DNA of 32,168 nucleotides from Modestobacter caceresii (GCF_000761485.1 NZ_JPMX01000004.1:1-32168); one strand, 5' to 3'; shown: positions 7,298 to 15,396, numbered from the stretch's first letter. Translations and numbers: made by a program. Notes: generated by a model from the sequence alone, not told the origin.

Positions 7298-7734
7298 ACG
7301 GGACCGACCGGGACGACGCCACCGCCCAGCTGGCCGCCCTACAGGCCGACCGTGCGGCGCTGGCCGACCGGGTGGTGCAGCCGTGGTGGTACGACGTGGC
7401 ACTCGGGTTGCTGCTGTTCGGCTTCCTGTCGTCCTACGTCTTCGACTCGCTCTGGGTGACGTTCCCGGCGCTGGTCCTCTTCCTCGCCGGCCTGGGTGTG
7501 CTGGTCCGGACCTACAAGCGGATGACCGGGGTGTGGGTGACCATCGACGGCCGCAGCATGCTGCTGTGGGCCGGCATCTGCCTGGTGGTCCTCGTGCCGG
7601 CGTTCGTGCTCGCCGACGGCTACGACCAGCACTGGGCGATGGTCGTGGCCGGCGCGGTGCTCGGTGTCGCGGTCGCCGTGCTCAGCCGCTGGTGGGGACG
7701 CGCGTGGGCCGCCGAGCTCCGGGGCGAGCGGTGA
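7288..7734 (+). CDS. Small membrane protein, first of two paralogues
   Basis: 148 residues. An N-terminal hydrophilic, probably helical part (TAQLAALQADRAALADRVV) leads to a PWWYDVALGLLLFGFLSSY block and then about four hydrophobic segments (LWVTFPALVLFLAGLGVLV, MLLWAGICLVVLVPAFVLA, MVVAGAVLGVAVAVLS). It ends in a short basic tail. I do not recognise a named family. The next gene is clearly related (same AQLAAL-D--ALADR-VQPWWYDVALGLLLFGF pattern), so this is a tandem duplication. It overlaps that gene by 4 bases and shares the operon with a winged-helix regulator. A role in membrane stress or signalling would be a guess. Confidence 0.85.
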   Translation: MERDGTDRDDATAQLAALQADRAALADRVVQPWWYDVALGLLLFGFLSSYVFDSLWVTFPALVLFLAGLGVLVRTYKRMTGVWVTIDGRSMLLWAGICLVVLVPAFVLADGYDQHWAMVVAGAVLGVAVAVLSRWWGRAWAAELRGER

Positions 7735-8231
7735 CCGGCAACGCTGCAGATCTGGACGGCGGTCAGCCGCCGGCCGACCCGGCCGCGGCCGCCGCCCAGC
7801 TGGCCGCGCTCGATGCAGACCAGACGGCGCTCGCCGATCGCATCGTCCAGCCGTGGTGGTACGACGTCGCCCTGGGGCTGCTCCTCTTCGGGTTCTTCAG
7901 CAGCTACTCGTCCCACAGCATCTGGGTGATCGCCGGAGCACTGGTGCTCTTCCTCGCCGGGACCGCCGGCCTGGTGGCGGCGTACCGGCGGATCACCGGG
8001 GTCTGGTGGGACGCCCGGACAGTCGGGCCGGTGCAGGAGCGCGTCCGGCGGGCCGTCCGCCAGTGGGCGGTCGGCTACTTCCTGTTGTTCGCCCTGGGCG
8101 GCGCAGCCGAGTTCCTGCTCGACCTGCGTGGCGCGATGGTCGTGGTGGGCTCGGTGCTCGGGGCGTCGGCGGGGCTGCTCAGCCGGTGGGTGACCCGGAT
8201 CTACGTCGCAGGGCTGCGGGCCGGGCGGTGA
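7731..8231 (+). CDS. Small membrane protein, second paralogue
   Basis: 166 residues from a GTG overlapping the previous stop (GTGA). It repeats the upstream protein's layout: helical N-terminus (AAQLAALDADQTALADRIV), the PWWYDVALGLLLFGFFSSY signature and about four membrane segments. An extra basic loop (WDARTVGPVQERVRRAVRQWA) lies between segments two and three. The strongest similarity between the paralogues is in the first 65 residues and in the RRITGVW / KRMTGVW segment. Its stop overlaps the GTG of the regulator gene. No function is recognised. Confidence 0.85.
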   Translation: MTGNAADLDGGQPPADPAAAAAQLAALDADQTALADRIVQPWWYDVALGLLLFGFFSSYSSHSIWVIAGALVLFLAGTAGLVAAYRRITGVWWDARTVGPVQERVRRAVRQWAVGYFLLFALGGAAEFLLDLRGAMVVVGSVLGASAGLLSRWVTRIYVAGLRAGR

Positions 8232-8581
8232 CCGCCGTCGAGCCGCGGTTCGACGCCGTCGTCCACGCGCCGCCCCGGCTGCAGATCTGCGGGCTGCTGG
8301 CCGCCGTCGACACGATGGAGTTCGCCGCCGTCCGGGACGCGGTGTCGGTGAGCGACTCGGTGCTCTCCAAGCACGTCAGACAGCTGGAGGAGGCGGGCTA
8401 CGTGCAGGTGCGCAAGGCGACGATCGCCTCGCGCCAGCGCACCAGCCTGGCGCTCACCAAGGCGGGGCGGGCGGCGTTCGACGCCCACGTCGCCGAGCTC
8501 CGCCGGATCGTCGAAGGTCCCCGTCCCACTCCTCCCTCGCCAGCTCGGGCAGAGCCTCTGGACGAGGCCACAGGAGGCTGA
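8228..8581 (+). CDS. Winged helix-turn-helix transcriptional regulator (MarR-like, HTH_34 type)
   Basis: 117 residues from a GTG overlapping the previous stop. The centre reads LQICGLLAAVDTMEFAAVRDAVSVSDSVLSKHVRQLEEAGYVQVRKATIASRQRTSLALTKAGRAAF in consecutive parts, the standard winged-helix layout: helix-turn-helix around SVSDSVLSKHVRQLEEAGYV, a wing with Lys/Arg around RKATIASRQRTSLALT, then a C-terminal helix. No ligand domain is present. It is the third gene of a 4-base-overlap operon with two membrane paralogues, so it probably controls that operon, perhaps through the GGAAAG repeats over the promoter at 7251-7297. Confidence 0.88.
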   Translation: MTAVEPRFDAVVHAPPRLQICGLLAAVDTMEFAAVRDAVSVSDSVLSKHVRQLEEAGYVQVRKATIASRQRTSLALTKAGRAAFDAHVAELRRIVEGPRPTPPSPARAEPLDEATGG

Positions 8582-8595
8582 GGGAGAGTTCCCGC

Positions 8596-9660
8596 GTGGC
8601 GCGGGGGCGATGGCGGCGGGTGCTCGACTGGGCCGCGGTCCTCGTCGTCGGGATCGGCGCGACCCTGGCGCTCGACGTCCTCGCCGTGCCCTCGGCCGCG
8701 TTGTTCGGCGGCCTGGTGGCCGGGCTGGGGCGGGCGCTGCTCGGCACCACGCCGTCGGTGCTCCCGCGGCCGGCCGGCACCGGAGCGCAGGCGGTCATCG
8801 GCGTCTCGATCGGTGCGCTGATCCAGGCCGACACGCTGCGCACGGTCGCCGAGCACTGGCTGCCGGTGCTGCTGATCACCGTCGCCACGCTCGCCGTCAG
8901 CCTGGTCGCCGGGCAGCTGATGCGGCTGCAGCCCGGGATCAGCCCGGTCACCGGTGCGTTCGCGATGATCGCCGGCGGCGCATCCGGCATCACCGCGATG
9001 GCCCGGGACCTGGGCGCGGACGCGCAGGTGGTCGCCGTCCTGCAGTACCTCCGGGTGCTGTTGATCGTGACCGCCATGCCGGTCGTGGCCACCACGGTCT
9101 ACGGCGCCTCGGGCGGTGCGGCGGCGACGACGGCCGACGAGGGCCCCGGCTGGCCCGCCGGGCTGCTGTTCACCGTGGTCTGCGTGGTCGTCGGGGTGCT
9201 GCTCGGCCGGGTGAGCCGGCTGCCGGTGGGTGCGCTGCTGGGGCCGATGGCGGTGGCCGCCGTCCTGGACGTGACCGGGCTGTCGCAGGGGGCCACCGTG
9301 CCGCCGCTGGTGGAGGCGGCCGGCTTCCTGGCGATCGGACTGCAGGTGGGGCTGGGGTTCACCCGGGCGAGCCTGCGGCTGGTCGGCCGGGCGCTGCCCC
9401 TGGCCGTCGTGCTCATCGTCGGCGCGGTCGTCGCCTGTGCCGGGTTGGGGGTGCTGCTGTCCCGCACCGCCGGGGTGAGCGCGCTCGACGGGTACCTGGC
9501 GACCACGCCGGGCGGGCTCTACGCGGTGCTCGCCACGGCCACCGGCAGCGGCGCCGACGCGACCTTCGTGCTCGCGGTCCAGGTGCTGCGGCTGTTCGTG
9601 ATGCTCTTCTCCGCACCGCTGCTCGCCCGCTGGCTGGGTCGGGGACGGCAACCGGGGTAG
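8596..9660 (+). CDS. AbrB family membrane protein (putative permease)
   Basis: 354 residues from a GTG with AGGGAG about 9 bases upstream. It is a multi-helix membrane protein with two related halves. The first has VPSAALFGGLVAGLGRALL and later MIAGGASGITAMARDLGADAQVVAVLQYLRVLLIV. The second has LPVGALLGPMAVAAVLDVTG and TTPGGLYAVLATATGSGADATFVLAVQVLRLFVM. This internal duplication with G-G-as-i--mA-----D---va--q--R motifs marks the family named AbrB / 'putative ammonia monooxygenase' in databases. It is unrelated to the Bacillus AbrB DNA-binding protein. Substrate unknown. It starts 14 bases after the wHTH gene and may be co-transcribed with it. Confidence 0.87.
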   Translation: MARGRWRRVLDWAAVLVVGIGATLALDVLAVPSAALFGGLVAGLGRALLGTTPSVLPRPAGTGAQAVIGVSIGALIQADTLRTVAEHWLPVLLITVATLAVSLVAGQLMRLQPGISPVTGAFAMIAGGASGITAMARDLGADAQVVAVLQYLRVLLIVTAMPVVATTVYGASGGAAATTADEGPGWPAGLLFTVVCVVVGVLLGRVSRLPVGALLGPMAVAAVLDVTGLSQGATVPPLVEAAGFLAIGLQVGLGFTRASLRLVGRALPLAVVLIVGAVVACAGLGVLLSRTAGVSALDGYLATTPGGLYAVLATATGSGADATFVLAVQVLRLFVMLFSAPLLARWLGRGRQPG

Positions 9661-9726
9661 CAGCCGCCCGGCGACGATCCGCGGTCGCCATGTGTCAGGC
9701 GGCGCAGACGTGGCATGTCCTGGTGC

Positions 9727-10791
9727 ATGGCAGCTGAGGAACCCCGATCCGATCTCGATGACCGGACCGCCCCCGCCTGGCTGGTGCGCACCGCCGCCGT
9801 GGGCGGGCGGCTGCTCGTGCTCGCCGTCCTGGTCTGGCTGCTCGCCGGGCTGGCCGTGAAGCTCACCCTGGTGCTCGTCGCCGTGCTGACCGCGCTGCTG
9901 CTCGCCGGGGTGGCCGCACCTGCGGTGCAGTGGGCCAGCAGGCGAGGCGTGCCGCGGTGGGTCTCCGCGGGTGCGGCCGTGCTGCTGCTCCTGGTGGTGC
10001 TGGTCGGCGCGCTGCTCGGCCTGAGCGCCCGGATCGCCTCGCAGCTGCCCCAGCTCCGCGACGCCCTGGACCGGGTCTCCACCCAGCTCTCGGAACGCTT
10101 CGGCATGTCGATGCCCTCGATCGGTGACCTGGGCGGCGGCGGCGGGCAGGGCGGGGCCGGCATCGGCGCGCTGGTCGGGCCGGCGCAGACGCTCCTCGAG
10201 GCCCTCCTCGGCGTCTTCCTCGCCCTGGCACTGGCGTTCCTGTTCCTGACCAGCGGCCCGGGCATGTGGCAGTGGCTGCTCGGCAAGTTCGGCGGCCGGG
10301 TCCGGGAGGACGTCGACGCGGGCGGCCGGGCCGCATGGGGCACGGTGGGCGCCTACGTGCGCGGGCTGACCATCGTGGCCCTGTTCGACGCGGTCGGCAT
10401 CGGGCTCGGTCTGCTGCTGCTCGGCATCCCGCTGGCGCTCACCCTGGCCGCGCTGCAGTTCGTCGCCTCCTACATCCCCACGATCGGTGCCTTCGTCGCC
10501 GGGGCGGTGGCCGTCCTGGTCGCCTACGGCGCCGAGGGCCTCGGCACCGCCGCGCTCGTGCTGGGCCTGGTCGTGGTCGTCCAGCAGCTCGGCAACGACG
10601 TCGTCGAGCCCTACGTGATGAAGAGCCGGCTGCCGATCAACGCGGCCATGGTCCTGATCGCGGTGACGGCCGGTGGACTGCTGTGGGGACTGGCGGGCGC
10701 GCTGCTGTTCGTGCCCCTGCTCGCCGCGGCGTCGGCGGCCGGTCACGAGGTCTGGGCGCGGCACGGATCACGCCCGATCGCCGGGGGTTGA
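9727..10791 (+). CDS. AI-2E family transporter (PF01594-type membrane protein)
   Basis: 354 residues. The hydrophobic N-terminal region with two or three helices is followed by a soluble stretch holding SQLPQLRDALDRVSTQLSERF and a Gly-rich loop (GDLGGGGGQGGAG). Then comes the conserved C-terminal membrane region: GTVGAYVRGLTIVALFDAVGIGLGLLLLGIP, FVASYIPTIGAFVAG and NDVVEPYVMKSRLPINAAMVLI, read as separate diagnostic blocks. The IPxIG and P-v--P----  motifs identify the AI-2E/PerM/YhhT family of probable exporters. The name comes from one member; autoinducer-2 transport here is not implied. An earlier ATG at 9715 adds four residues; neither start has a clear ribosome site. Confidence 0.9.
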   Translation: MAAEEPRSDLDDRTAPAWLVRTAAVGGRLLVLAVLVWLLAGLAVKLTLVLVAVLTALLLAGVAAPAVQWASRRGVPRWVSAGAAVLLLLVVLVGALLGLSARIASQLPQLRDALDRVSTQLSERFGMSMPSIGDLGGGGGQGGAGIGALVGPAQTLLEALLGVFLALALAFLFLTSGPGMWQWLLGKFGGRVREDVDAGGRAAWGTVGAYVRGLTIVALFDAVGIGLGLLLLGIPLALTLAALQFVASYIPTIGAFVAGAVAVLVAYGAEGLGTAALVLGLVVVVQQLGNDVVEPYVMKSRLPINAAMVLIAVTAGGLLWGLAGALLFVPLLAAASAAGHEVWARHGSRPIAGG

Positions 10792-10884
10792 CCGCCGCAG
10801 ATGCGGGACGAGCCGCTCGTCGGTGCCTACCCTGGTCGGGGCCGCCACCCGGCGAGGCACTGGCACCGAGCGAGGAGGACCGCG

Positions 10885-11154
10885 CTGTCCGAGAACGACA
10901 CGGCCGCGACCGGCACGGCCGCCACCGGCACCCCCGAGGACGAGGGCGCCGTGCTGCTGTTCGTCGGTGGCCCGCTCGACGGCCGGGTCGAGGTCCGCGA
11001 GGCCAGGCACGGCGATCCGCTGCCGACGATCACCCACACCCACCTGCACGGCGGGCCGAAGGTGGTGCACCGGTACGACCTGCGGTCGCTGACCGACTCC
11101 GCGGGGGTCTACCACCTGCGGTCCCGCACCCAGCCGGACGACGACGCCGGCTGA
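10885..11154 (+). CDS. Small conserved-looking protein of unknown function, probable CTG start
   Basis: About 89 residues. The core AVLLFVGGPLDGRVEVRE, THTHLHGGPKVVHRYDLR and SAGVYHLR looks like a compact beta-rich domain of a kind often seen in actinobacteria without assigned function. The frame is open back to an ATG at 10801, but that extension has Arg/His-rich, poorly biased codons. A GGAGG at 10874-10878 lies 6 bases before an in-frame CTG (10885), and a TACCCT -10-like element at 10828-10833 lies inside the extension. I therefore favour CTG, though ATG 10801 or GTG 10951 remain possible. A 15-base duplication at 10900-10929 encodes TAATG twice. Confidence 0.65.
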   Translation: MSENDTAATGTAATGTPEDEGAVLLFVGGPLDGRVEVREARHGDPLPTITHTHLHGGPKVVHRYDLRSLTDSAGVYHLRSRTQPDDDAG

Positions 11155-11166
11155 CGGGTCCCTCGG

Positions 11167-11772
11167 TCAGCCGCGCAGCCGGCGCACCTCGACGGCGACC
11201 TGGTCGAACTGGGCCCGGCCCAGCGCCGCGCCCTCGCGCCGGACGTCGCTGGGGTCGATCCGCAGGACCCGGTCGATCCGCGCCTCGCTGGGCCGGCCCT
11301 GCCGATCCCACGCGCCGCTGCCCACGTCGACCCAGTGCCGGCCGTGCCGGGCCTCGTCGGCGGCGTCCCGGTCGTGGTCCTTGCTGGTCAGCATGAGGCC
11401 CAGCAGCGCGTCGCCGTCGCGACCGACGACCAGCACCGGCCGGTCCTTGCCGCGGCCGTCGCCCTCGTCGAAGGGCACCCAGGTCCAGACGACCTCGCCC
11501 GGATCGGGACGGCCGTCGGCCCGCGGCGCGTAGTCCAGCTCCAGCGGTCCGGTGTAGTCGGTCGCCAGGTGCACGCGCCGGGGCGGCCCCGCCGGGGGGA
11601 GCGGTGCCCGGGCGGGGCGCTCGGCACCCGGTGTGGCCCACTCGGGGCGAGCCGGGGAGTGGTCGTCGGGACGCCTGCGCGTGCGGTCGCTCCGCCGGAG
11701 GCTCCGCGCGCCCTCCTGGACGACCACGCCCACCAGTCGCTCGAGTGCTCTCCGCCAGTTGCTGCCCGCCAC
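11167..11772 (-). CDS. PemK/MazF-like domain protein
   Basis: About 201 residues. The C-terminal 110 residues read like the PemK/MazF-like fold: PGEVVWTWVPFDEGDGRGKDRP across two adjacent blocks, VLVVGRDGDALLGLMLTSKDHD, and a closing RAQFDQVAVEVRRLRG helix. The N-terminal region is basic and Pro/Arg-rich. Many actinobacterial genomes hold a similar single-copy protein with this domain. No antitoxin gene precedes it on the same strand, so calling it a toxin is not justified from this window. I chose the GTG at 11770-11772 because TACCGT lies 7 bases upstream, the leaderless pattern seen elsewhere here. An ATG-type start at 11853 is possible. Confidence 0.7.
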   Translation of the reverse strand: MAGSNWRRALERLVGVVVQEGARSLRRSDRTRRRPDDHSPARPEWATPGAERPARAPLPPAGPPRRVHLATDYTGPLELDYAPRADGRPDPGEVVWTWVPFDEGDGRGKDRPVLVVGRDGDALLGLMLTSKDHDRDAADEARHGRHWVDVGSGAWDRQGRPSEARIDRVLRIDPSDVRREGAALGRAQFDQVAVEVRRLRG

Positions 11773-12002
11773 CCTCGGCACGGTAGGCGATGGCTCCCGC
11801 GACGCGCCGGGCGAGGACACGCCGGAGCCGGCCGGCGGTTCAGCCGCGCGCACCGCCGTGCAGAAGACACGCGTGTGACTTCTGTGACAGATGGTGCCCA
11901 GAATGCTGCGAAGTGGTCACGACAACGGTTCGCTCACGGGCTGCCGGGTCACACTCCTGACGGCGACACGATCCGGTCGCCATGGGGGAAGAGGGTCGCG
12001 AG

Positions 12003-12203
12003 ATGGCCATGGTCGAGCCGGTGCACCCGGCGGAGATGCTCGTGCCACCGGCGGTGCGCGCGAGCGCCCTCGCCGCCTGGCAGCTGGTCGAGGACGCCCG
12101 TTACCGGACGCCGGACCGACAGCGCCGCAACGAGCGGCGGCGCCTGCTGGCCCAGCGCGCCGTGGCCGACCGCAAGGCCGAGCGGGAACACCGCACCGAC
12201 TGA
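12003..12203 (+). CDS. Tiny basic protein, unknown function
   Basis: 66 residues from an ATG preceded by GGGGAAGAGGG with good spacing. The sequence begins MAMVEPVHPAEMLVPPAVR, continues SALAAWQLVEDARYRTP and ends in an Arg/Glu-rich helix (RQRRNERRRLLAQRAVADRK). It is probably mostly helical with a charged C-terminal half. No family recognised. It is divergent from the PemK-like gene and followed by convergent VOC and PPOX genes. An in-frame upstream ATG at 11982 would add seven residues. Confidence 0.6.
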   Translation: MAMVEPVHPAEMLVPPAVRASALAAWQLVEDARYRTPDRQRRNERRRLLAQRAVADRKAEREHRTD

Positions 12204-12251
12204 CGGACGGCCCTGTGCTCCCCGTTCCGCGGGCTCAGCAGGGGGCCGCGG

Positions 12252-12677
12252 TCAGGTGAGGCAGAACTCGTTGCCCTCCGGGTCGGCGATCGTCACCCAG
12301 CGGTGGGGACCCTGGTGGCCCTCGTGCAGTACGGTGCCCCCGCGCGCGGTCAGCCGCGCCACCTCGGCGTCCACGGCCTCCGCGCCCACCCGCACGTCGA
12401 GGTGGACCCGGTTCTTCACCGTCTTCGGCTCGGGGACCAGCTGGAACAGCACCCGCGGCGCCCCGCCCGTGGGGTGGTTGATCGCCGCGCCGGCCGTCCA
12501 GACGAGCTGGCCGTCGTACCGCATGGTGTCGGCCTCGGTCGCGTGGCCGGCGTCGACCATGCGGCGGATGAAGGCCTCGTCGGTGGGTTCTCGCTCCCAG
12601 CCCAGCGCATCGGCCCACCAGTCGGCGAGCGGGTGGGGTGCGACCGAGTCGACGGTGACCTGGAAGGTGTGTGCCAT
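12252..12677 (-). CDS. VOC superfamily protein (glyoxalase/bleomycin-resistance-like)
   Basis: 141 residues (MAHTFQVTVDSVAPHPLADW at the start). Typical VOC features are the early FQVTVDS strand, the ADWWADALGWERE helix, RVLFQLVPEPKTVKNRVHLDV with a His/Asp metal-ligand-like pair, and the C-terminal HRWVTIADPEGNEFCLT, which is the standard closing strand. Length fits a single two-module VOC protein (Glyoxalase_6-like). Substrate unknown. Alternative upstream starts (ATG 12686, GTG 12701) would add three or eight residues. No clear ribosome site decides between them. Confidence 0.85.
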   Translation of the reverse strand: MAHTFQVTVDSVAPHPLADWWADALGWEREPTDEAFIRRMVDAGHATEADTMRYDGQLVWTAGAAINHPTGGAPRVLFQLVPEPKTVKNRVHLDVRVGAEAVDAEVARLTARGGTVLHEGHQGPHRWVTIADPEGNEFCLT

Positions 12678-12710
12678 GCCGGGCATGCTGCACCCGGCCA
12701 CCGACAGGAC

Positions 12711-13331
12711 CTAGAGCTCCTGGGCGAGGTCCGCGCGGATCGTCGCGTCGTCGGGCAGCGGGGTCTCCAGCGCGCAGTGGTCCTTGAGCACCTGGCCGAA
12801 CGGCGTCATCGTCGAGCGGTCGACCTGGGCCGAGGGGTCCCACAGCCGCGAGCGCATCAGGGCCTTGCCGCACTGGAAGTAGGCCCGCTCCACCTGCACG
12901 ACCAGCACGGAGCGGGGCTCGCGGCCGAACTCGGTGAAGTCGATGCCCAGGTCGCCGGCGCCGGCGAGAGACGTCGTCCCGTAGACCTTCAGCGTCTCCT
13001 CGCAGCCGGGCACGAAGAACAGCAGCGCCGCCCGCGGGTTGGCGACCAGGTTTCGCAGGCCGTCGACCCGGTTGTTGCCCTGCCGGTCGGGCAGTGCCAG
13101 GCGGTGCTCGTCGAGCACGTGCACGAAGCCCGGCTCACCGCCGCGCGGGGAGACGTCCGGCCACCCCTCGGCGTCGGCGGTCGCCAGCGTGGCGAACGGC
13201 GACCGGCTGATGAAGGCGCGGCAGTGCTCGTCGACCCGGTCGATGACCTTGTCGAGCACCAGCTGGGACGGGGCCCGGTAGCCGGCCAGCACCTCGAGGT
13301 CGGCAGCGGTGGTGTCGGGGGCGGCAGTCAC
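12711..13331 (-). CDS. Pyridoxamine 5'-phosphate oxidase family flavoprotein (MSMEG_1061-like)
   Basis: 206 residues. The split-barrel flavin-binding fold is indicated by FISRSPFATLATADAEGWPDVSPRG, FVHVLDEHRLALPDRQGNNRVDGLRNLVANPRAALLFFVPG (two adjoining blocks) and VERAYFQCGKALMRSRLW. These patterns match the FMN-dependent PPOX proteins typed by MSMEG_1061 in mycobacteria. The RQGNNR segment is a usual flavin-phosphate contact region. Substrate is unknown. The start is a GTG with TACCGT (13339-13344) exactly 7 bases upstream, so the mRNA is probably leaderless. It diverges from the thioesterase gene across only 53 bases. Confidence 0.9.
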   Translation of the reverse strand: MTAAPDTTAADLEVLAGYRAPSQLVLDKVIDRVDEHCRAFISRSPFATLATADAEGWPDVSPRGGEPGFVHVLDEHRLALPDRQGNNRVDGLRNLVANPRAALLFFVPGCEETLKVYGTTSLAGAGDLGIDFTEFGREPRSVLVVQVERAYFQCGKALMRSRLWDPSAQVDRSTMTPFGQVLKDHCALETPLPDDATIRADLAQEL

Positions 13332-13338
13332 GGCTCCG

Positions 13339-13376
13339 ACGGTAACGGCCGGGCCTCCGGAGGTGGTCGGTAACCT
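13339..13376. promoter_or_regulatory. Divergent leaderless promoters between the PPOX and thioesterase genes
   Basis: Minus strand: TACCGT at 13339-13344 followed after 7 bases by GTG 13331. Plus strand: TAACCT at 13371-13376 followed after 8 bases by GTG 13385. Neither gene has a ribosome site. Both fit actinobacterial leaderless promoters. Confidence 0.6.
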
Positions 13377-13384
13377 GCCGCCTC

Positions 13385-13774
13385 GTGCCTGCGGTGTGGA
13401 GTGCTCCGGTCCGGTTCGTCGAGTGCGACCAGCAGGGCGTCGTCTTCAACGCCCACTACCTGATCTGGGCCGACGAGACGGTCACCGCCTGGTGGGGCAC
13501 GGTCGGGGTCCCGCACGGGGTGCTGGACGCCTGGGGCGTCGAGTACCTCGTCAAGGCCACCGCGCTGGACTGGAGCTCCTCGGCCCGGTACGGCGACACG
13601 GTCGCCGTCGACGCCGAGCTGACGAAGCTGGGCCGCACCAGCCTGACGCTCCTGCTCACCGTGCGGGTGGGCGAGCGGGTCTGTTGCACCGTGCAGACCA
13701 CCTACGTGGCGACCGCCGACGGTCGGCCGGTGCCGTGGCCCGACGAGGTGCGGGCCCGGGTCAGCGCGGGCTGA
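13385..13774 (+). CDS. Acyl-CoA thioesterase (4HBT, hot-dog fold)
   Basis: 129 residues from a leaderless-type GTG. The block [23 protein letters not shown] is the catalytic signature of 4-hydroxybenzoyl-CoA thioesterase-type (YbgC-like) proteins, with the Asp of the D[10 protein letters not shown] motif near residue 15. The rest ([40 protein letters not shown]) fits the hot-dog beta-sheet. It hydrolyses an acyl-CoA; the acyl group is not evident. Its last 14 bases overlap the end of convergent cobQ. Confidence 0.88.
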   Translation: MPAVWSAPVRFVECDQQGVVFNAHYLIWADETVTAWWGTVGVPHGVLDAWGVEYLVKATALDWSSSARYGDTVAVDAELTKLGRTSLTLLLTVRVGERVCCTVQTTYVATADGRPVPWPDEVRARVSAG

Positions 13775-15299
13775 GCCCGCTGGCCAGCACCGGCAGCCCG
13801 GCCGGTGGCCCGGTCTCGATCAGCCGCCACAGGGCGTCGGTGTCGGCGTGCTCGGCGATCAGGTCGCCGAGTGCGTCGAGCCGGGCCTCGCGTTGGTGCG
13901 CGAAGTCCGTGTCGGGGGCCACGGTGAACCGCCGGCCGGCGATCCTGGCGACCTCGGTCAGGAAGGCCCGGCGGAAGCCGTCGGACTCCAGGGCGCCGTG
14001 CCACGTCGTCCCGAAGACCGAGCCGGCGCGGGCGCCGTCCAGGAACGGCTCGGCACCGTCGTCCAGGCGCACCACGCCGTGGTGGATCTCGTACCCGCGG
14101 ACCGGCTGACCCAGGGCGGACCCGGAGGGCCGGCCCAGCGTCTTCTCCCGGGCGAAGGTCACGTCGGCGGGCAGCAGCCCGAGCCCGGGGACGACGCCGG
14201 CCCGGGACTCGACGTCGTCGCTGATCGTGCGGGCCAGCATCTGGTGGCCGCCGCAGATGCCCAGCACCGGGCGGCCCTCGGCGGCCCGCTGGGCGACGGC
14301 GTCGGCCAGCCCGGCCTCCCGCAGCCACTGCAGGTCGGCGACGGTGGACCTGGTCCCGGGCAGCACCACCAGGTCGGCGTCGGCCAGCTCCTCGGGCCGG
14401 GTGGCGTAGCGCAGCAGCACGCCGGGCTCGGTGGCGAGCGCATCCAGGTCGGTGAAGTTGGACAGCCGGGGCAGCCGGGCGACCGACACCCGCAGCACGT
14501 CCGCCCCGTGGGGTGGGCCGGCGGGGGCGCGGACGGCGTCGACGCCCAGGGAGTCCTCGACGTCCATCTCCAGCCCGCTGCGCCAGGGGAGCACCCCCAG
14601 CGTCGGCCGGCCGGTGAGCGCGGTGAGCTGGTCCAGACCCGGGGCCAGCAGCCGGACGTCGCCGCGGAACTTGTTGACCAGGAAGCCGGCGACCAGCGCC
14701 TGGTCGGCCGGGGGCATCAGCGCGACGGTGCCGTAGAGGGCGGCGAACACCCCGCCCCGGTCGATGTCGCCGACCACCACCACGGGCAGCCCGGCGGCGG
14801 TGGCCAGGCCCATGTTGGCGATGTCGTCGGCGCGCAGGTTGATCTCGGTGGGGGAGCCGGCGCCCTCGCAGACCACCACGTCGAACCGGGAGCGCAGGTC
14901 GGCCAGGCAGGCCAGCGCCTGCTCCAGCAGCGCGGCCTTCATCGGCCGGTAGGACAGCGCCGTGACGTCGGCGACGGGCTTGCCGAGGACGACGACCTGG
15001 CTGGCGTTCTCCCCGCCCGGCTTGAGCAGCACCGGGTTCATCGCGGCCTCGGGTTCCACCCGGGCAGCCGCGGCCTGCATCACCTGGGCGCGGCCGATCT
15101 CGGCGCCGTCGGCGGTGACCATGGAGTTGTTGCTCATGTTCTGCGCCTTGAACGGCGCGACCGACACCCCCTGGCGCACCAGCCAGCGGCAGATGCCAGC
15201 GGTGACCACGGACTTGCCGGCGTCGGAGGTCGTGCCCGCGACGAGCAGCGCACCGTTCCCGGGGTCGCTCCGCGACCAGCCGTCCCGGCCGACGCTCAT
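13761..15299 (-). CDS. cobQ: Cobyric acid synthase CobQ
   Basis: 512 residues, the normal CobQ length. It amidates the b, d, e and g side chains of adenosylcobyrinate a,c-diamide using ATP and glutamine. The N-terminal synthetase half shows [44 protein letters not shown] and [14 protein letters not shown]. The C-terminal amidotransferase half has the nucleophile Cys (about residue 349) in [10 protein letters not shown] and RGYEIHHG. It stands alone, not in the riboswitch operon, with no riboswitch seen upstream. A 10-base inverted repeat lies between it and the PlsC gene. The ATG has no strong ribosome site. Confidence 0.96.
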   Translation of the reverse strand: MSVGRDGWSRSDPGNGALLVAGTTSDAGKSVVTAGICRWLVRQGVSVAPFKAQNMSNNSMVTADGAEIGRAQVMQAAAARVEPEAAMNPVLLKPGGENASQVVVLGKPVADVTALSYRPMKAALLEQALACLADLRSRFDVVVCEGAGSPTEINLRADDIANMGLATAAGLPVVVVGDIDRGGVFAALYGTVALMPPADQALVAGFLVNKFRGDVRLLAPGLDQLTALTGRPTLGVLPWRSGLEMDVEDSLGVDAVRAPAGPPHGADVLRVSVARLPRLSNFTDLDALATEPGVLLRYATRPEELADADLVVLPGTRSTVADLQWLREAGLADAVAQRAAEGRPVLGICGGHQMLARTISDDVESRAGVVPGLGLLPADVTFAREKTLGRPSGSALGQPVRGYEIHHGVVRLDDGAEPFLDGARAGSVFGTTWHGALESDGFRRAFLTEVARIAGRRFTVAPDTDFAHQREARLDALGDLIAEHADTDALWRLIETGPPAGLPVLASGLSPR

Positions 15300-15313
15300 C
15301 GCCGGCTCGCGTC

Positions 15314-15370
15314 GATCATCGGCGAACGGTCGCCGACACGCCGGTGGGGCGCGACCGGATGCCGATGATC
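15314..15370. repeat. 10-base inverted repeat upstream of cobQ
   Basis: GATCATCGGC (15314-15323) and GCCGATGATC (15361-15370) are perfect complements 37 bases apart, with a smaller GGCGA/TCGCC hairpin at 15321-15334. It fills most of the plsC-cobQ gap and could be a hairpin or a two-site operator. Confidence 0.55.
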
Positions 15371-15396
15371 ATCACGGTGGGTGGTGCGGCGGGGGG

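Noticed and set aside
8398-10764. Very long minus-strand open frame opposite the AbrB and AI-2E transporter genes
   Set aside because: Rich in Gln, Asp, Gly, Pro and His without domains; opposite two clear membrane proteins.
11874-11888. Direct repeat TGTGAC-TTC-TGTGAC as a CRP/GlxR-type site
   Set aside because: CRP-family sites are inverted (TGTGA...TCACA), whereas this is a direct repeat; support is too weak.
11167-12203. PemK-like gene and the tiny basic gene as a toxin-antitoxin pair
   Set aside because: They are divergent with about 230 bases between them, and the small protein does not resemble known MazE/PemI antitoxins.
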